A model generated the notes under the pieces. It did not search any database. It saw only the letters and a list, made by a program, of their open reading frames with translations, and was not told the origin of the DNA. Below are positions 17,504-25,337 of a stretch of 64,000 nt of DNA, one piece after another. The position numbers and the translations under genes are program-made. Source of the DNA: Pseudomaricurvus sp033283175 (GTDB lineage Bacteria > Pseudomonadota > Gammaproteobacteria > Pseudomonadales > Cellvibrionaceae); NCBI GenBank assembly GCA_033283175.1, contig JAWMQM010000001.1:62001-126000 (forward strand), read 5' to 3'. Every line of letters starts with the position of its first letter. Positions within the stretch are counted from its first letter, which is position 1.

Positions 17504-18658
17504 TCAGATCAGGTTGCCGCGCAGCACAGCCAGCAGCTTCTTGGCCTCCCTGGGCTTGAGGCTGCGGGCGTAGCCATCGCGAATACGCACTTCCAGTTGA
17601 GCGCCCTGCTGGCGCGTCACTATCAGGTAGCCCGGCACGCCCTTAAGCGGCTCGCCGCCGGTTGTCGGTGCCTGGGCAAAGAGCGCACGACTACCCTCAT
17701 TGAGCTGCAGGTGCTGCAGCACCTCGCTGAGACTGTAAGGTGATGTCGGCGGCTTGCCGCCGTCGCCAAACCAGCGACTGAAGAAGCCCGGCTCTTCGTC
17801 ATCCGGCTCGATGTACTCGACGTAGAACACGCCCACGGCGTCATCCTGGTCCCAGAGGGTGAAGCCCTCCTGGTTGGCGGCGTGACGCAGGGTTGCCCAG
17901 GCGCGCTCGTGTTCCAGGGCCAGCCGCAGTAACGGCTCGGCGCCTTCGGTATCCAGAGTCACCTTGTCGTTAACGGCAATGGTCTGGGCCAGCAGCGAAG
18001 CGGATTCGGTGTTGCCCTGGCTGGCGATATTGGCCGCCAGCTCATCCAGCATCCAGGACTCACGCTCAGCGCTGACGGAACGGGCGGGCCATTTAATCTG
18101 CCCGGGGCCCGCCAGGGCGCCGTCGACGCTGACGTGGCGCACATGAATTTCAGTGGAATCGGGCTGCACCCCCTGCTCGATTTGCAGACGATACTTATCC
18201 CTGGTGCCCTCACTACCCTTGAACTGCAGCCAATCGGTCTCGATGATGCCATTGGCCGCATTGGTGTAGGCCACATTCAGGTTGTACTGGGTCAGGAAAG
18301 CCCGCACCTGTGGCCAGATCTCTGCCGGGGCAGCACTAACCAGTATCCAGCGTTTATCACCCAACTTCTGGATTTTGACCCGATCTGTAAAGGCGTTGTC
18401 TGACAGCGCTTGTGGCCGCGGCACCTCGAAGGTTTCGCCTTCAATGACTTCGCCGTTACTGGATGGAATAACATACAGCTGTTCTACCCGCTGCTGCTGG
18501 ACGCCCGGAGGCAGGCGCATGGGCTCGATAACGTCGGCCTTCAGGTAATCATCACCGCGGTCGCGAAAGTACCCATCCGGGCCAAACAGTGAACTACAGC
18601 CGGATACAGCTGCCACAGCAGCCACCAGCGTGGCGCGCGCTATCGTTATTCTCGTCAT
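17504..18658 (-). CDS. bamC: Outer membrane protein assembly factor BamC
   Basis: BamC is a lipoprotein of the BAM complex that folds beta-barrels into the outer membrane. The 384-aa protein has a lipobox-type signal (VAAVSGC, Cys about 21) and the BamC N-terminal stretch FRDRGDDYLKADVIEPMRLP, which in known BamC contacts BamD. Two helix-grip domains follow (~110-220 and ~240-350). It sits between dapA and an MBL hydrolase gene. The dapA-bamC adjacency is conserved across gammaproteobacteria and supports the call. Confidence 0.9.
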   Translation of the reverse strand: MTRITIARATLVAAVAAVSGCSSLFGPDGYFRDRGDDYLKADVIEPMRLPPGVQQQRVEQLYVIPSSNGEVIEGETFEVPRPQALSDNAFTDRVKIQKLGDKRWILVSAAPAEIWPQVRAFLTQYNLNVAYTNAANGIIETDWLQFKGSEGTRDKYRLQIEQGVQPDSTEIHVRHVSVDGALAGPGQIKWPARSVSAERESWMLDELAANIASQGNTESASLLAQTIAVNDKVTLDTEGAEPLLRLALEHERAWATLRHAANQEGFTLWDQDDAVGVFYVEYIEPDDEEPGFFSRWFGDGGKPPTSPYSLSEVLQHLQLNEGSRALFAQAPTTGGEPLKGVPGYLIVTRQQGAQLEVRIRDGYARSLKPREAKKLLAVLRGNLI

Positions 18659-18688
18659 TATCTGTATCGTCTTATCGGTCGGTACTAC

Positions 18689-19564
18689 TTACAGCAGGCC
18701 GGCAGCGCGCAGCGCCTCGCGTACCTGGGCATGGTATTTCCCGGAAAGTGGTGTCAGCGGCAGACGCACACCGGCAGCTGCCAGTCCCATCTCCGCAACA
18801 GCCCACTTCACCGGGATTGGATTGGACTCCACAAACATCGCCTGGTGTACCGGCAACAACTGCTCGTGAATGGCGCGGGCTTCGGCCGCCTGGCCGGCGA
18901 TGGCCAGTTCGCACATTTTTGCCACTGCCGCCGGGGCGACGTTGGCGGTGACACTGATGTCACCCTTGCCACCCAGCAACATCAGCTCCACCGCGGTGAG
19001 GTCATCACCGGAGATCAGCAGAAAATCATCGGGGGTATTCTCCACCAGCCAGCGCGCACGCTCCATGTCGCCAGTGGCCTCCTTGATACCGATGATGTTG
19101 TCCACGGCGGCGAGACGCGCCACCGTTTCCGGGGCCATATCGACACCAGTACGGCCGGGCACGTTATAGAGCAGCTGGGGCAACGCTACCGCTTTGGCAA
19201 TCGCCTGGTGGTGCAGGAAGAGACCTTCCTGGGTGGGCTTGTTGTAATAGGGGGTAACCGACAGGCAGGCATCAGCGCCCGCATCCTTGGCCGCCTGGGT
19301 CAGTTCAATGGCTTCGCTGGTGGCGTTGGCACCGGTACCGGCAATCACCGGGATGCGGCCATGCACCTGATCCACCACTTTGCGGATCACTTCAAGGTGC
19401 TCGTCGACATCCAGAGTTGCCGACTCACCGGTGGTGCCCACAGCGACAATAGCGTGGGTGCCCTGCTCAATATGCCAGTCCACCAGCTTGTGGAGTCCCT
19501 TCCAATCCAGAGCACCATCTGCCTGCATTGGGGTAACCAGGGCCACCATACTACCTTGAATCAT
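18689..19564 (-). CDS. dapA: 4-hydroxy-tetrahydrodipicolinate synthase
   Basis: DapA condenses pyruvate with aspartate semialdehyde, the first committed step to diaminopimelate and lysine. The 291-aa TIM-barrel protein has VGTTGESATL, the catalytic Tyr in YNVPGRTGVDM (about 133) and the Schiff-base Lys in GIKEATGDMERA (about 161). RLPLTPLSGKY lies at the C-terminus. It is the first gene of the operon with bamC, 30 bp ahead of it. Confidence 0.96.
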   Translation of the reverse strand: MIQGSMVALVTPMQADGALDWKGLHKLVDWHIEQGTHAIVAVGTTGESATLDVDEHLEVIRKVVDQVHGRIPVIAGTGANATSEAIELTQAAKDAGADACLSVTPYYNKPTQEGLFLHHQAIAKAVALPQLLYNVPGRTGVDMAPETVARLAAVDNIIGIKEATGDMERARWLVENTPDDFLLISGDDLTAVELMLLGGKGDISVTANVAPAAVAKMCELAIAGQAAEARAIHEQLLPVHQAMFVESNPIPVKWAVAEMGLAAAGVRLPLTPLSGKYHAQVREALRAAGLL

Positions 19565-19669
19565 GAACTGTCTCCGTCAGGGGGGGGTAAAGCAAAGGCG
19601 TAATGGTACTGACGCCCTACCCCCGACACAAGTTCCAGTGCCAATTTCTTTTCTGCGCCCAAAGCCCCG

Positions 19670-19939
19670 TCAATGGTGGATCACGGGGGAGCTCATGGCC
19701 CGCCCCGGATGGCGCAAACGGGCGTCCAGCTGATCGACAATTTCAGCCCAATCGGCGTCATCCTGCACCGCTTCCCGCAGGAACACCGCCTGCGAGCGAT
19801 TCCAGAACGGGGCGTCTGCCAGGCACTCGCCAGCGGCCAGGTGATGACTGCCGATAAAGTGCTCAACCGCCTCATCACTGGTGCCCAGCCCCAGCTGGCC
19901 GAACAGGTCATTCATGGTATGGTTCTGTGTATCCAACAT
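19670..19939 (-). CDS. DUF2789 family small protein
   Basis: An 89-aa acidic soluble protein resembling the DUF2789 family: MNDLFGQLGL, ADAPFWNRSQAVFLREA and DDADWAEIVDQLDARLR. There is no catalytic motif and the function is unknown. The ATG at 19939 has GGAGG 9 nt upstream. Another in-frame ATG 6 nt earlier is too close to that SD. Confidence 0.8.
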   Translation of the reverse strand: MLDTQNHTMNDLFGQLGLGTSDEAVEHFIGSHHLAAGECLADAPFWNRSQAVFLREAVQDDADWAEIVDQLDARLRHPGRAMSSPVIHH

Positions 19940-20005
19940 ACTCATCTACCTCCTTGAATGTGAGGGCCAGGGCTTCAACTGCCCGGCCCTCTGCTACGAC
20001 CCCGG

Positions 20006-21049
20006 TCAGGGGGCCGGATTGGGATTGTGCTGGTGAATGCGGTTAATGGCGGCGACCAGCTCCTCCGACAGGGTCAGCTCAATGCTGGCCAGATTGGCTT
20101 GCAACTGCGCCATGGTAGTGGCGCCGATAATATTACTGGCCACAAACGGCTGCGCGGTGACGAACGCCAGCGCCATGGCAGCGGGATCCAGCCCCCACTG
20201 CCGTGCCAGAGCCACGTACTCGGCGGTCGCGGCCGCACTGCGCGCTCCCTGGTAACGCACAAAGCGCTCAAACAGGGTCAGACGCGCGCCTGCCGGCTTT
20301 TGGCCGTTGAGGTACTTGCCACTGAGGACACCAAATGCCAGTGGCGAGTAGGCCAGCAATGGCACCTGTTCGCGGATCGCCATCTCCGCCAGCCCGGTTT
20401 CAAAGGTGCGATTGAGCAGGTTGTAGGGGTTCTGAATGGAAACCACCGACGCCAGCCCATGCTCTGCCGCCAACTGCCGGTATCGCATCACTCCCCAGGG
20501 TGTTTCATTAGAGAGGCCGATATGGCGTACCTTGCCGTCGGCAACCAGTTGCGACAACGCCGCCAGCGTCTCGTGAATATCGACGCCATCATCACTGCCG
20601 TGCACGTAGTCCAGCTTGCCGAAGTAGTTAGCGTCCCGCTCGGGCCAGTGCACCTGATAGAGATCCACATAATCCGTACGCAAACGCGTGAGTGAATCGT
20701 CAATAGCACGAAAGATCTGTGCCCTGTTAAGACGGGGACCGTCTCGTACATGGTCCAGCCCCGTGTTATTGTCACCGCGGCCGGTGACCTTGGTGGCCAG
20801 TACCACCTTCTCCCGGCAGCCACGGCTGGCCAGCCAGTTGCCGATATAAGCCTCGGTACGCCCCTGGGTCTCCGCCCGCGGCGGCACGGGGTACATCTCG
20901 GCGGTATCGATAAAATTAACCCCCTGATCCAGCGCGTAATCGAGCTGCTCAAAGGCTTCCGCTTCACTGTTCTGCTGCCCCCAGGTCATGGTGCCCAGAC
21001 ATATGGCACTCACCTGCAAGCCGCTGTTCCCTAAAGGGCGATACTGCAT
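20006..21049 (-). CDS. tas: Aldo/keto reductase (Tas-like)
   Basis: A 347-aa NADP(H)-dependent oxidoreductase. The catalytic tetrad residues are visible in NFIDTAEMYPVPP (Asp, Tyr), KVVLATKVTG (Lys) and LYQVHWPER (His). SNIIGATTMAQLQANL near the C-terminus is the cofactor-binding region. The long insertion AETQGRTEAYIGNWL and RGDNNTGLD match the Tas subgroup rather than short AKRs. The in vivo substrate is unknown. It stands alone on the minus strand between DUF2789 and an MBL hydrolase. Confidence 0.88.
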   Translation of the reverse strand: MQYRPLGNSGLQVSAICLGTMTWGQQNSEAEAFEQLDYALDQGVNFIDTAEMYPVPPRAETQGRTEAYIGNWLASRGCREKVVLATKVTGRGDNNTGLDHVRDGPRLNRAQIFRAIDDSLTRLRTDYVDLYQVHWPERDANYFGKLDYVHGSDDGVDIHETLAALSQLVADGKVRHIGLSNETPWGVMRYRQLAAEHGLASVVSIQNPYNLLNRTFETGLAEMAIREQVPLLAYSPLAFGVLSGKYLNGQKPAGARLTLFERFVRYQGARSAAATAEYVALARQWGLDPAAMALAFVTAQPFVASNIIGATTMAQLQANLASIELTLSEELVAAINRIHQHNPNPAP

Positions 21050-21111
21050 ACCTCTAATCCCCTGACGATTCCTGAAAATGGCCTATCTGTCCGCAGTTTG
21101 GCGGGCACACT

Positions 21112-22008
21112 TCACCCGGATTCGGCGATCTCCCAGATCTCTTCCTCCACAATCCAGTGCTTTTTGTGATGCCGGGTGGCGATGCCATCGTGCACCAGCT
21201 TCTGCAGGTGCGCCCCCAGGATAACGTGTGTCGCCCGGATCAGGTCGCCCTCCACTTCAGGGTAGACCAGCGGTGCCAGCTGCTCAATGGTGCCGCGCTG
21301 CTGCTCCCGCAGCACTTCCAGAATCTTGTGCTCGCGGGACATACGGTGATCGTAGAGCTCCTGCAGCACCTGATCCGGCTGCGACAGCAGGTGTCCGTGG
21401 GCCGGCGCCAGCGTCTGCAACCCCCGATTCTGCAACTTCTGCAACGACGCCAGGTACTCCCACATGGTGCCGCCATGGGGTGGCACGATAATGACCGTTG
21501 CCCCCTGCATGATGTGATCGCCGGCGAACAGCATACCCTCCTCCTCCAGCAGGAAGCAGACATGGTCACGCAGGTGGCCCGGTGTATAGATCGCCTGCAG
21601 GGTATAGCCATCGCCGGCGATACGCTCCCCCTCGGCAACGGACTGCAGGGGCGTGAAGGTGGTGTCGATCCACTCCAGCGCCGAATCCGGCTGCAGGCCT
21701 ATCAACGCAGCGCCGGTGGCCTCAGCCAGGGGCTTGCCCGCAGGGGAGTGATCCTCGTGATTGTGGGTCGCCAGCACATAATCGATACGGCCACCGGTAA
21801 ACTCCAGGATAGCCTGCACGTGCTGAGGTTCATTAGGGCCCGGGTCTACCACGGCAAAACGTTCACGACCAACAATGTAGGTATTGGTGCCGGGACCGGT
21901 AAAGAGACTGGGGTTATTGGCAGTGATGCGGGTCACCAGAGGACTGAGGTGCACCGGCTTGCCGTAACTCAATTCGATTTCAATCAGGGTGGTATGAAGA
22001 TCCGCCAT
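21112..22008 (-). CDS. MBL-fold hydrolase (LACTB2/glyoxalase II-like)
   Basis: A 298-aa metallo-beta-lactamase-fold protein with GTNTYIVG, VDPGPNEPQH, the metal motif THNHEDHSPAG, TPGHLRDHVCF and FAGDHIMQG. A helical C-terminal domain follows, with APAHGHLLSQP and a winged-helix-like RATHVILGAHLQKL. This pattern resembles LACTB2-type hydrolases or endoribonucleases and glyoxalase II homologues. The ATG at 22008 follows a GGGAGAT SD; the upstream extension looks non-coding. The substrate is not determinable. Confidence 0.86.
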   Translation of the reverse strand: MADLHTTLIEIELSYGKPVHLSPLVTRITANNPSLFTGPGTNTYIVGRERFAVVDPGPNEPQHVQAILEFTGGRIDYVLATHNHEDHSPAGKPLAEATGAALIGLQPDSALEWIDTTFTPLQSVAEGERIAGDGYTLQAIYTPGHLRDHVCFLLEEEGMLFAGDHIMQGATVIIVPPHGGTMWEYLASLQKLQNRGLQTLAPAHGHLLSQPDQVLQELYDHRMSREHKILEVLREQQRGTIEQLAPLVYPEVEGDLIRATHVILGAHLQKLVHDGIATRHHKKHWIVEEEIWEIAESG

Positions 22009-22080
22009 GGGGTATCTCCCGCTTGCGATGAGTGTACTGCCAGCCACACCGCTGACGCGTAAAATCCAATTGTACCCGAA

Positions 22081-22119
22081 TAACAAAAACGGCGACCTCC
22101 CGTACAGGAGGCCGCCGTT
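22081..22119 (-). terminator. Intrinsic terminator of fabV
   Basis: On the minus strand a stem of about 13 bp, formed by 22088-22100 and 22107-22119 with one mismatch and a 6-nt loop, is followed by TTTTTGTTA. It lies 28 bp past the fabV stop. Confidence 0.8.
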
Positions 22120-22146
22120 GCCAGCGCCTATCAGCGATCAGGGATC

Positions 22147-23331
22147 TCAGAAATCCGCTTCTACCATCGGATCGGTCTCGGCGTCGTAGTCCACACCGTC
22201 CCAACCGAAACCGAACAGGCCCAGGAAGTCATCCTGATAGCCTTTGAAGTCGGTGAGTTCGTAGAGATTCTCTTCGGTCACCTGTGGCCACAGGGCTTCG
22301 ATCTTGGCCTGGGTTTCGGGGCGCAATTCCAGGTTATCCATGCGGAAACGGTTGTGGTCATCCAGGCGTGGAGTGGCGGTGTACAGGCCTTCCGTAAACA
22401 GGCGATAGAGCTGCTCGATACAGCCCTCGTGGGTACCCTCTTCCTTCATCACCTTGTACACCAGTGACAGGTACAGCGGCATGATGGGAATGGCGGAGCT
22501 GGACTGGGTCACCAGGGCTTTCAGTACCGCCACATTGGCACCACCGTTGAGGCCCGCCAGCTGACCGTTAATGGCCTTGGCCGCACGATCCAGGTCTTCT
22601 TTCGCCTTGCCAATGGTGGCGTGGCCGTAAATCGGCCAGGTCAGTTTTTCACCCAGGTAGGTGTAGGCTACGGTCTTGCAACCTTCCGCCAGCACGCCGG
22701 CGTTTTTCAACGCGTCGATCCACAGCTCCCAGTCCTCGCCACCCATCACCTTGACGGTGTGCAGGATCTCTTCTTCACTGGCCGGCTCGATGGTCATATC
22801 GGAGATGGTCAGGGTATCGGTGTTGAGGTTCTTGGAGGTGTAGGTCTGGTTGATGGGCTTCAGCACACTGCTGTAAAGCTCACCGGTTTTGGGATCCTGA
22901 CGACGTGGCGCACCCAGGCTGTAGACGATCAGGTCCACCTTGCCCATGCCCTCTTTCAGCATGCTGATGGCCTGCTCTTTACAGGCGTCAGAGAAAGCGT
23001 CGCCATTGATGGTTTTGGCGTACAGCCCTTCGGCGTGGGCAAACTTTTCAAACGCAGCAGTATTGTAGTAACCGGCGGACGCGGTGCGCTTGTCGGTTGG
23101 CGGCTTCTCGAAGCAGATACCCAGGGTATTGGCACCACCACCAAAGGCAGAAGTGATGCGGGATGCCAGGCCATAACCGTTGGAACATCCGATCACCAGC
23201 ACATTCTTGGGGGCACCGGCAATTGCGCCTTTCTCTTTAATAAAATCGATCTGCGCTTTGACATGGGCTTCACAGCCGACGGGGTGAGCAGTGGTGCAGA
23301 TAAAACCGCGAACCTTGGGTTTGATGATCAT
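22147..23331 (-). CDS. fabV: Enoyl-[acyl-carrier-protein] reductase FabV
   Basis: FabV performs the last reduction of each fatty-acid elongation cycle with NADH and, unlike FabI, is known to be intrinsically insensitive to triclosan. The 394-aa protein begins IIKPKVRGFICTTAHPVGC and has the nucleotide-binding VLVIGCSNGYGLASRI. It also has YSLGAPRR and the catalytic Y-x8-K motif (PIYGHATIGKAKEDL). The length equals the family norm of about 400. It is monocistronic, with its own promoter candidate and terminator. Confidence 0.95.
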   Translation of the reverse strand: MIIKPKVRGFICTTAHPVGCEAHVKAQIDFIKEKGAIAGAPKNVLVIGCSNGYGLASRITSAFGGGANTLGICFEKPPTDKRTASAGYYNTAAFEKFAHAEGLYAKTINGDAFSDACKEQAISMLKEGMGKVDLIVYSLGAPRRQDPKTGELYSSVLKPINQTYTSKNLNTDTLTISDMTIEPASEEEILHTVKVMGGEDWELWIDALKNAGVLAEGCKTVAYTYLGEKLTWPIYGHATIGKAKEDLDRAAKAINGQLAGLNGGANVAVLKALVTQSSSAIPIMPLYLSLVYKVMKEEGTHEGCIEQLYRLFTEGLYTATPRLDDHNRFRMDNLELRPETQAKIEALWPQVTEENLYELTDFKGYQDDFLGLFGFGWDGVDYDAETDPMVEADF

Positions 23332-23439
23332 GTAACGGTCCCATTAACAATGGTGGTTTGGCAGCAAGCGTGAACGCCGTGACCGCTGCTGCGGCCAGAC
23401 TGAGGGCCTTCGCGCCTCGTTTTATTGTAAGTGACGGCT

Positions 23440-23468
23440 ATTATAGTCAGCGCATCAGCAGATAACAG
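23440..23468 (-). promoter_or_regulatory. Candidate sigma-70 promoter of fabV
   Basis: A perfect TATAAT (-10) at 23440-23445 on the minus strand with CTGTTA 17 bp upstream as a weak -35. Transcription would start near 23433, giving a leader of about 100 nt before the fabV ATG. Confidence 0.45.
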
Positions 23469-23615
23469 TGATTTCCCCGCATTCTGGACAGGCCGCTGTC
23501 TGATTTTCGGCGCCAGGTGGCTATAATGCCCACCCCCACCGCGAACCCGGATTGTTTTGCAGCCAATTTGTGCTCTCCTGAACCACCCCTCTGGAGCAGC
23601 CGGACGAGCGCTAAT

Positions 23616-23640
23616 AAAAAACCGGCAAATGCCGGTTTTT
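23616..23640 (-). terminator. Intrinsic terminator after aceF (bidirectional)
   Basis: GCCGG-type hairpin with AAAAA on one side and TTTTT on the other, a perfect 10-bp pairing around a 4-nt loop. It lies 27 bp past the aceF stop and would also work on the plus strand, where six Ts follow the stem. Confidence 0.85.
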
Positions 23641-23666
23641 TATTGGACTGCAATGCCTGCACAAAC

Positions 23667-25313
23667 TTACAGGAGCAGGCGACGGATATCGCTGATCACC
23701 GACACCAGATAGGTAAAGAAGCGCCCGCAATCGCCACCGTTGATGGCGCGGTGGTCGTAGGAGACCGCCAGCGGCAGCATCTGCCGTGGCTCAAACTCCG
23801 AACCATTCCAGACCGGTTTGATCTGTGCCTTGGAGACCCCCATGATGGCCACTTCCGGAGCATTCACAATCGGCGTGAAACCTGTACCGCCCATGGCGCC
23901 GAGGCTGGAGATGGTAAAGCAGCCACCCTGCATATCCCTGGGCATCAGCTTACCGGCACGAGCCTTGTCGGCCATGGCCGCGGTCTCTGCCGCCAGCTCC
24001 CACAGCCCCTTCTTATCCACATCGCGGATCACCGGCACCATCAGTCCCGCCGGGGTATCGACCGCCATACCGATGTGAATGTACTTCTTCTGTACCTTGT
24101 GCTCACCGTCGGCGTGCAGGGAGACATTGAACGAAGGCTCGGCTGCAAGCGCAGCAGCGGTTGCTTTCATCAGGAACGGCAGTGGCGTCAGTTTCACACC
24201 GCGCTTGTCCGCTTCCGCTTTCATGGATTTACGGAAAGCCTCCAGCTCGGTGATATCCGCTTCATCAAACTGGGTGACGTGGGGTACATTCAGCCAGGCA
24301 CGGGACATATTGGTCACCGTCGCCTTGGCAATCTTGCTCATCTTCACCAGCTCTACATCACCGAACTGGGCAAAATCCACTTCAGGAATGGGCGGGATAC
24401 CGGAACCGCCACTGGCGCTGACCTTGCCACTGTTGACGTCGGCCACCAGTTGCTTGACGTAACTGCGCACATCCTCTTTGGTGAAACGCGCACGCGGGCC
24501 AGACGGCTTCAGCCGCGTCAGGTCCACACCCAGTTGTCGCGCCAGCTTGCGCACTGCCGGACCGGCGTAGACACCGCCACCGTCCGCGCCGGCCACCTGG
24601 GCCGCCGCGCGATCATCGACAGGAGCCGCCACCGGCGCCGGTGCCGCGGCACTGGCCGCTTTGGCCGGGCTCTCGGCAACAGCCGGGGCCGGGGCTGGCG
24701 CCGGAGCAGCTGCCGCCGGCGCTGCGCCAGCCACCAGCATCATGGCCAGGGGGGCACCAACGGAAACCTTGTCACCCACTGCCAGCTTCAAAGCCACAAT
24801 CTTGCCGGAAAATGGCGATGGCACTTCCATGGAGGCCTTATCGCTCTCCAGCGCCACCAGGGAGTCACCCTCCTGAATCTCGTCACCTTCGGCCACGCAC
24901 AGCTCAATCACTTCCACCTGGTCGGCACCGCCGAGATCCGGCACAGTAACCAGCTGTTCGGCGGCAGGCGCGGCTGATACAGCTGCAGGAGCCTCCACAG
25001 GTGCTGAGGTTGCAGCAGCGGGGGCCGATTCAACGGCCGCAACAGGCTCGGCCGGCTTATCGGTTGCCGCAGTTGCAGCCACCTCCAATTCCAGAATGGC
25101 GTCGCCTTCGGAGATGCTGTCACCCTCTTTGACTTTCAGCGAGATGACCTTGCCTCCCTGCGGGCACGGGACCTCCATTGAAGCCTTATCCGACTCCAGC
25201 ACCAGCAGGGACTGCTCCGCCTCCACCTGGTCGCCCACCGCAACACACACTTCAATCACTTCTACCTGACCAGCACCACCGAGGTCCGGGACAGGAATAA
25301 TTTCAATAGCCAC
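23667..25313 (-). CDS. aceF: Pyruvate dehydrogenase E2, dihydrolipoyl acetyltransferase
   Basis: E2 core of the pyruvate dehydrogenase complex, moving acetyl groups from E1 to CoA. The 548-aa protein has two lipoyl domains, each with the ESDKASMEVP lipoylation site (about residues 37-46 and 158-167), joined by Ala/Pro-rich linkers. Next come a peripheral subunit-binding domain (YAGPAVRKLARQLGVDL) and the catalytic domain ending in SYDHRAINGGDCGRF with its active-site His. It starts with GTG behind AAGGAG and follows aceE by 24 bp. E. coli has three lipoyl domains; two is common in pseudomonad relatives. Confidence 0.96.
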   Translation of the reverse strand: MAIEIIPVPDLGGAGQVEVIEVCVAVGDQVEAEQSLLVLESDKASMEVPCPQGGKVISLKVKEGDSISEGDAILELEVAATAATDKPAEPVAAVESAPAAATSAPVEAPAAVSAAPAAEQLVTVPDLGGADQVEVIELCVAEGDEIQEGDSLVALESDKASMEVPSPFSGKIVALKLAVGDKVSVGAPLAMMLVAGAAPAAAAPAPAPAPAVAESPAKAASAAAPAPVAAPVDDRAAAQVAGADGGGVYAGPAVRKLARQLGVDLTRLKPSGPRARFTKEDVRSYVKQLVADVNSGKVSASGGSGIPPIPEVDFAQFGDVELVKMSKIAKATVTNMSRAWLNVPHVTQFDEADITELEAFRKSMKAEADKRGVKLTPLPFLMKATAAALAAEPSFNVSLHADGEHKVQKKYIHIGMAVDTPAGLMVPVIRDVDKKGLWELAAETAAMADKARAGKLMPRDMQGGCFTISSLGAMGGTGFTPIVNAPEVAIMGVSKAQIKPVWNGSEFEPRQMLPLAVSYDHRAINGGDCGRFFTYLVSVISDIRRLLL

Positions 25314-25337
25314 AAGCGCTCCTTATCCGTTTCCCGA

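Larger units (their letters stand above)
23332..23666. other. Intergenic region between fabV and aceF
   Basis: Holds the fabV promoter candidate (minus strand) and, on the plus strand, a TATAAT at 23522-23527 about 90 bp before a strong bidirectional terminator. This leaves room for a short plus-strand RNA of roughly 110 nt. No protein-coding gene is credible here. Confidence 0.45.

Noticed and set aside
23517..24977. A 486-codon plus-strand frame across aceF
   Set aside because: It is antisense to aceF; the composition is biased to His, Arg and Gln, as expected of a shadow.
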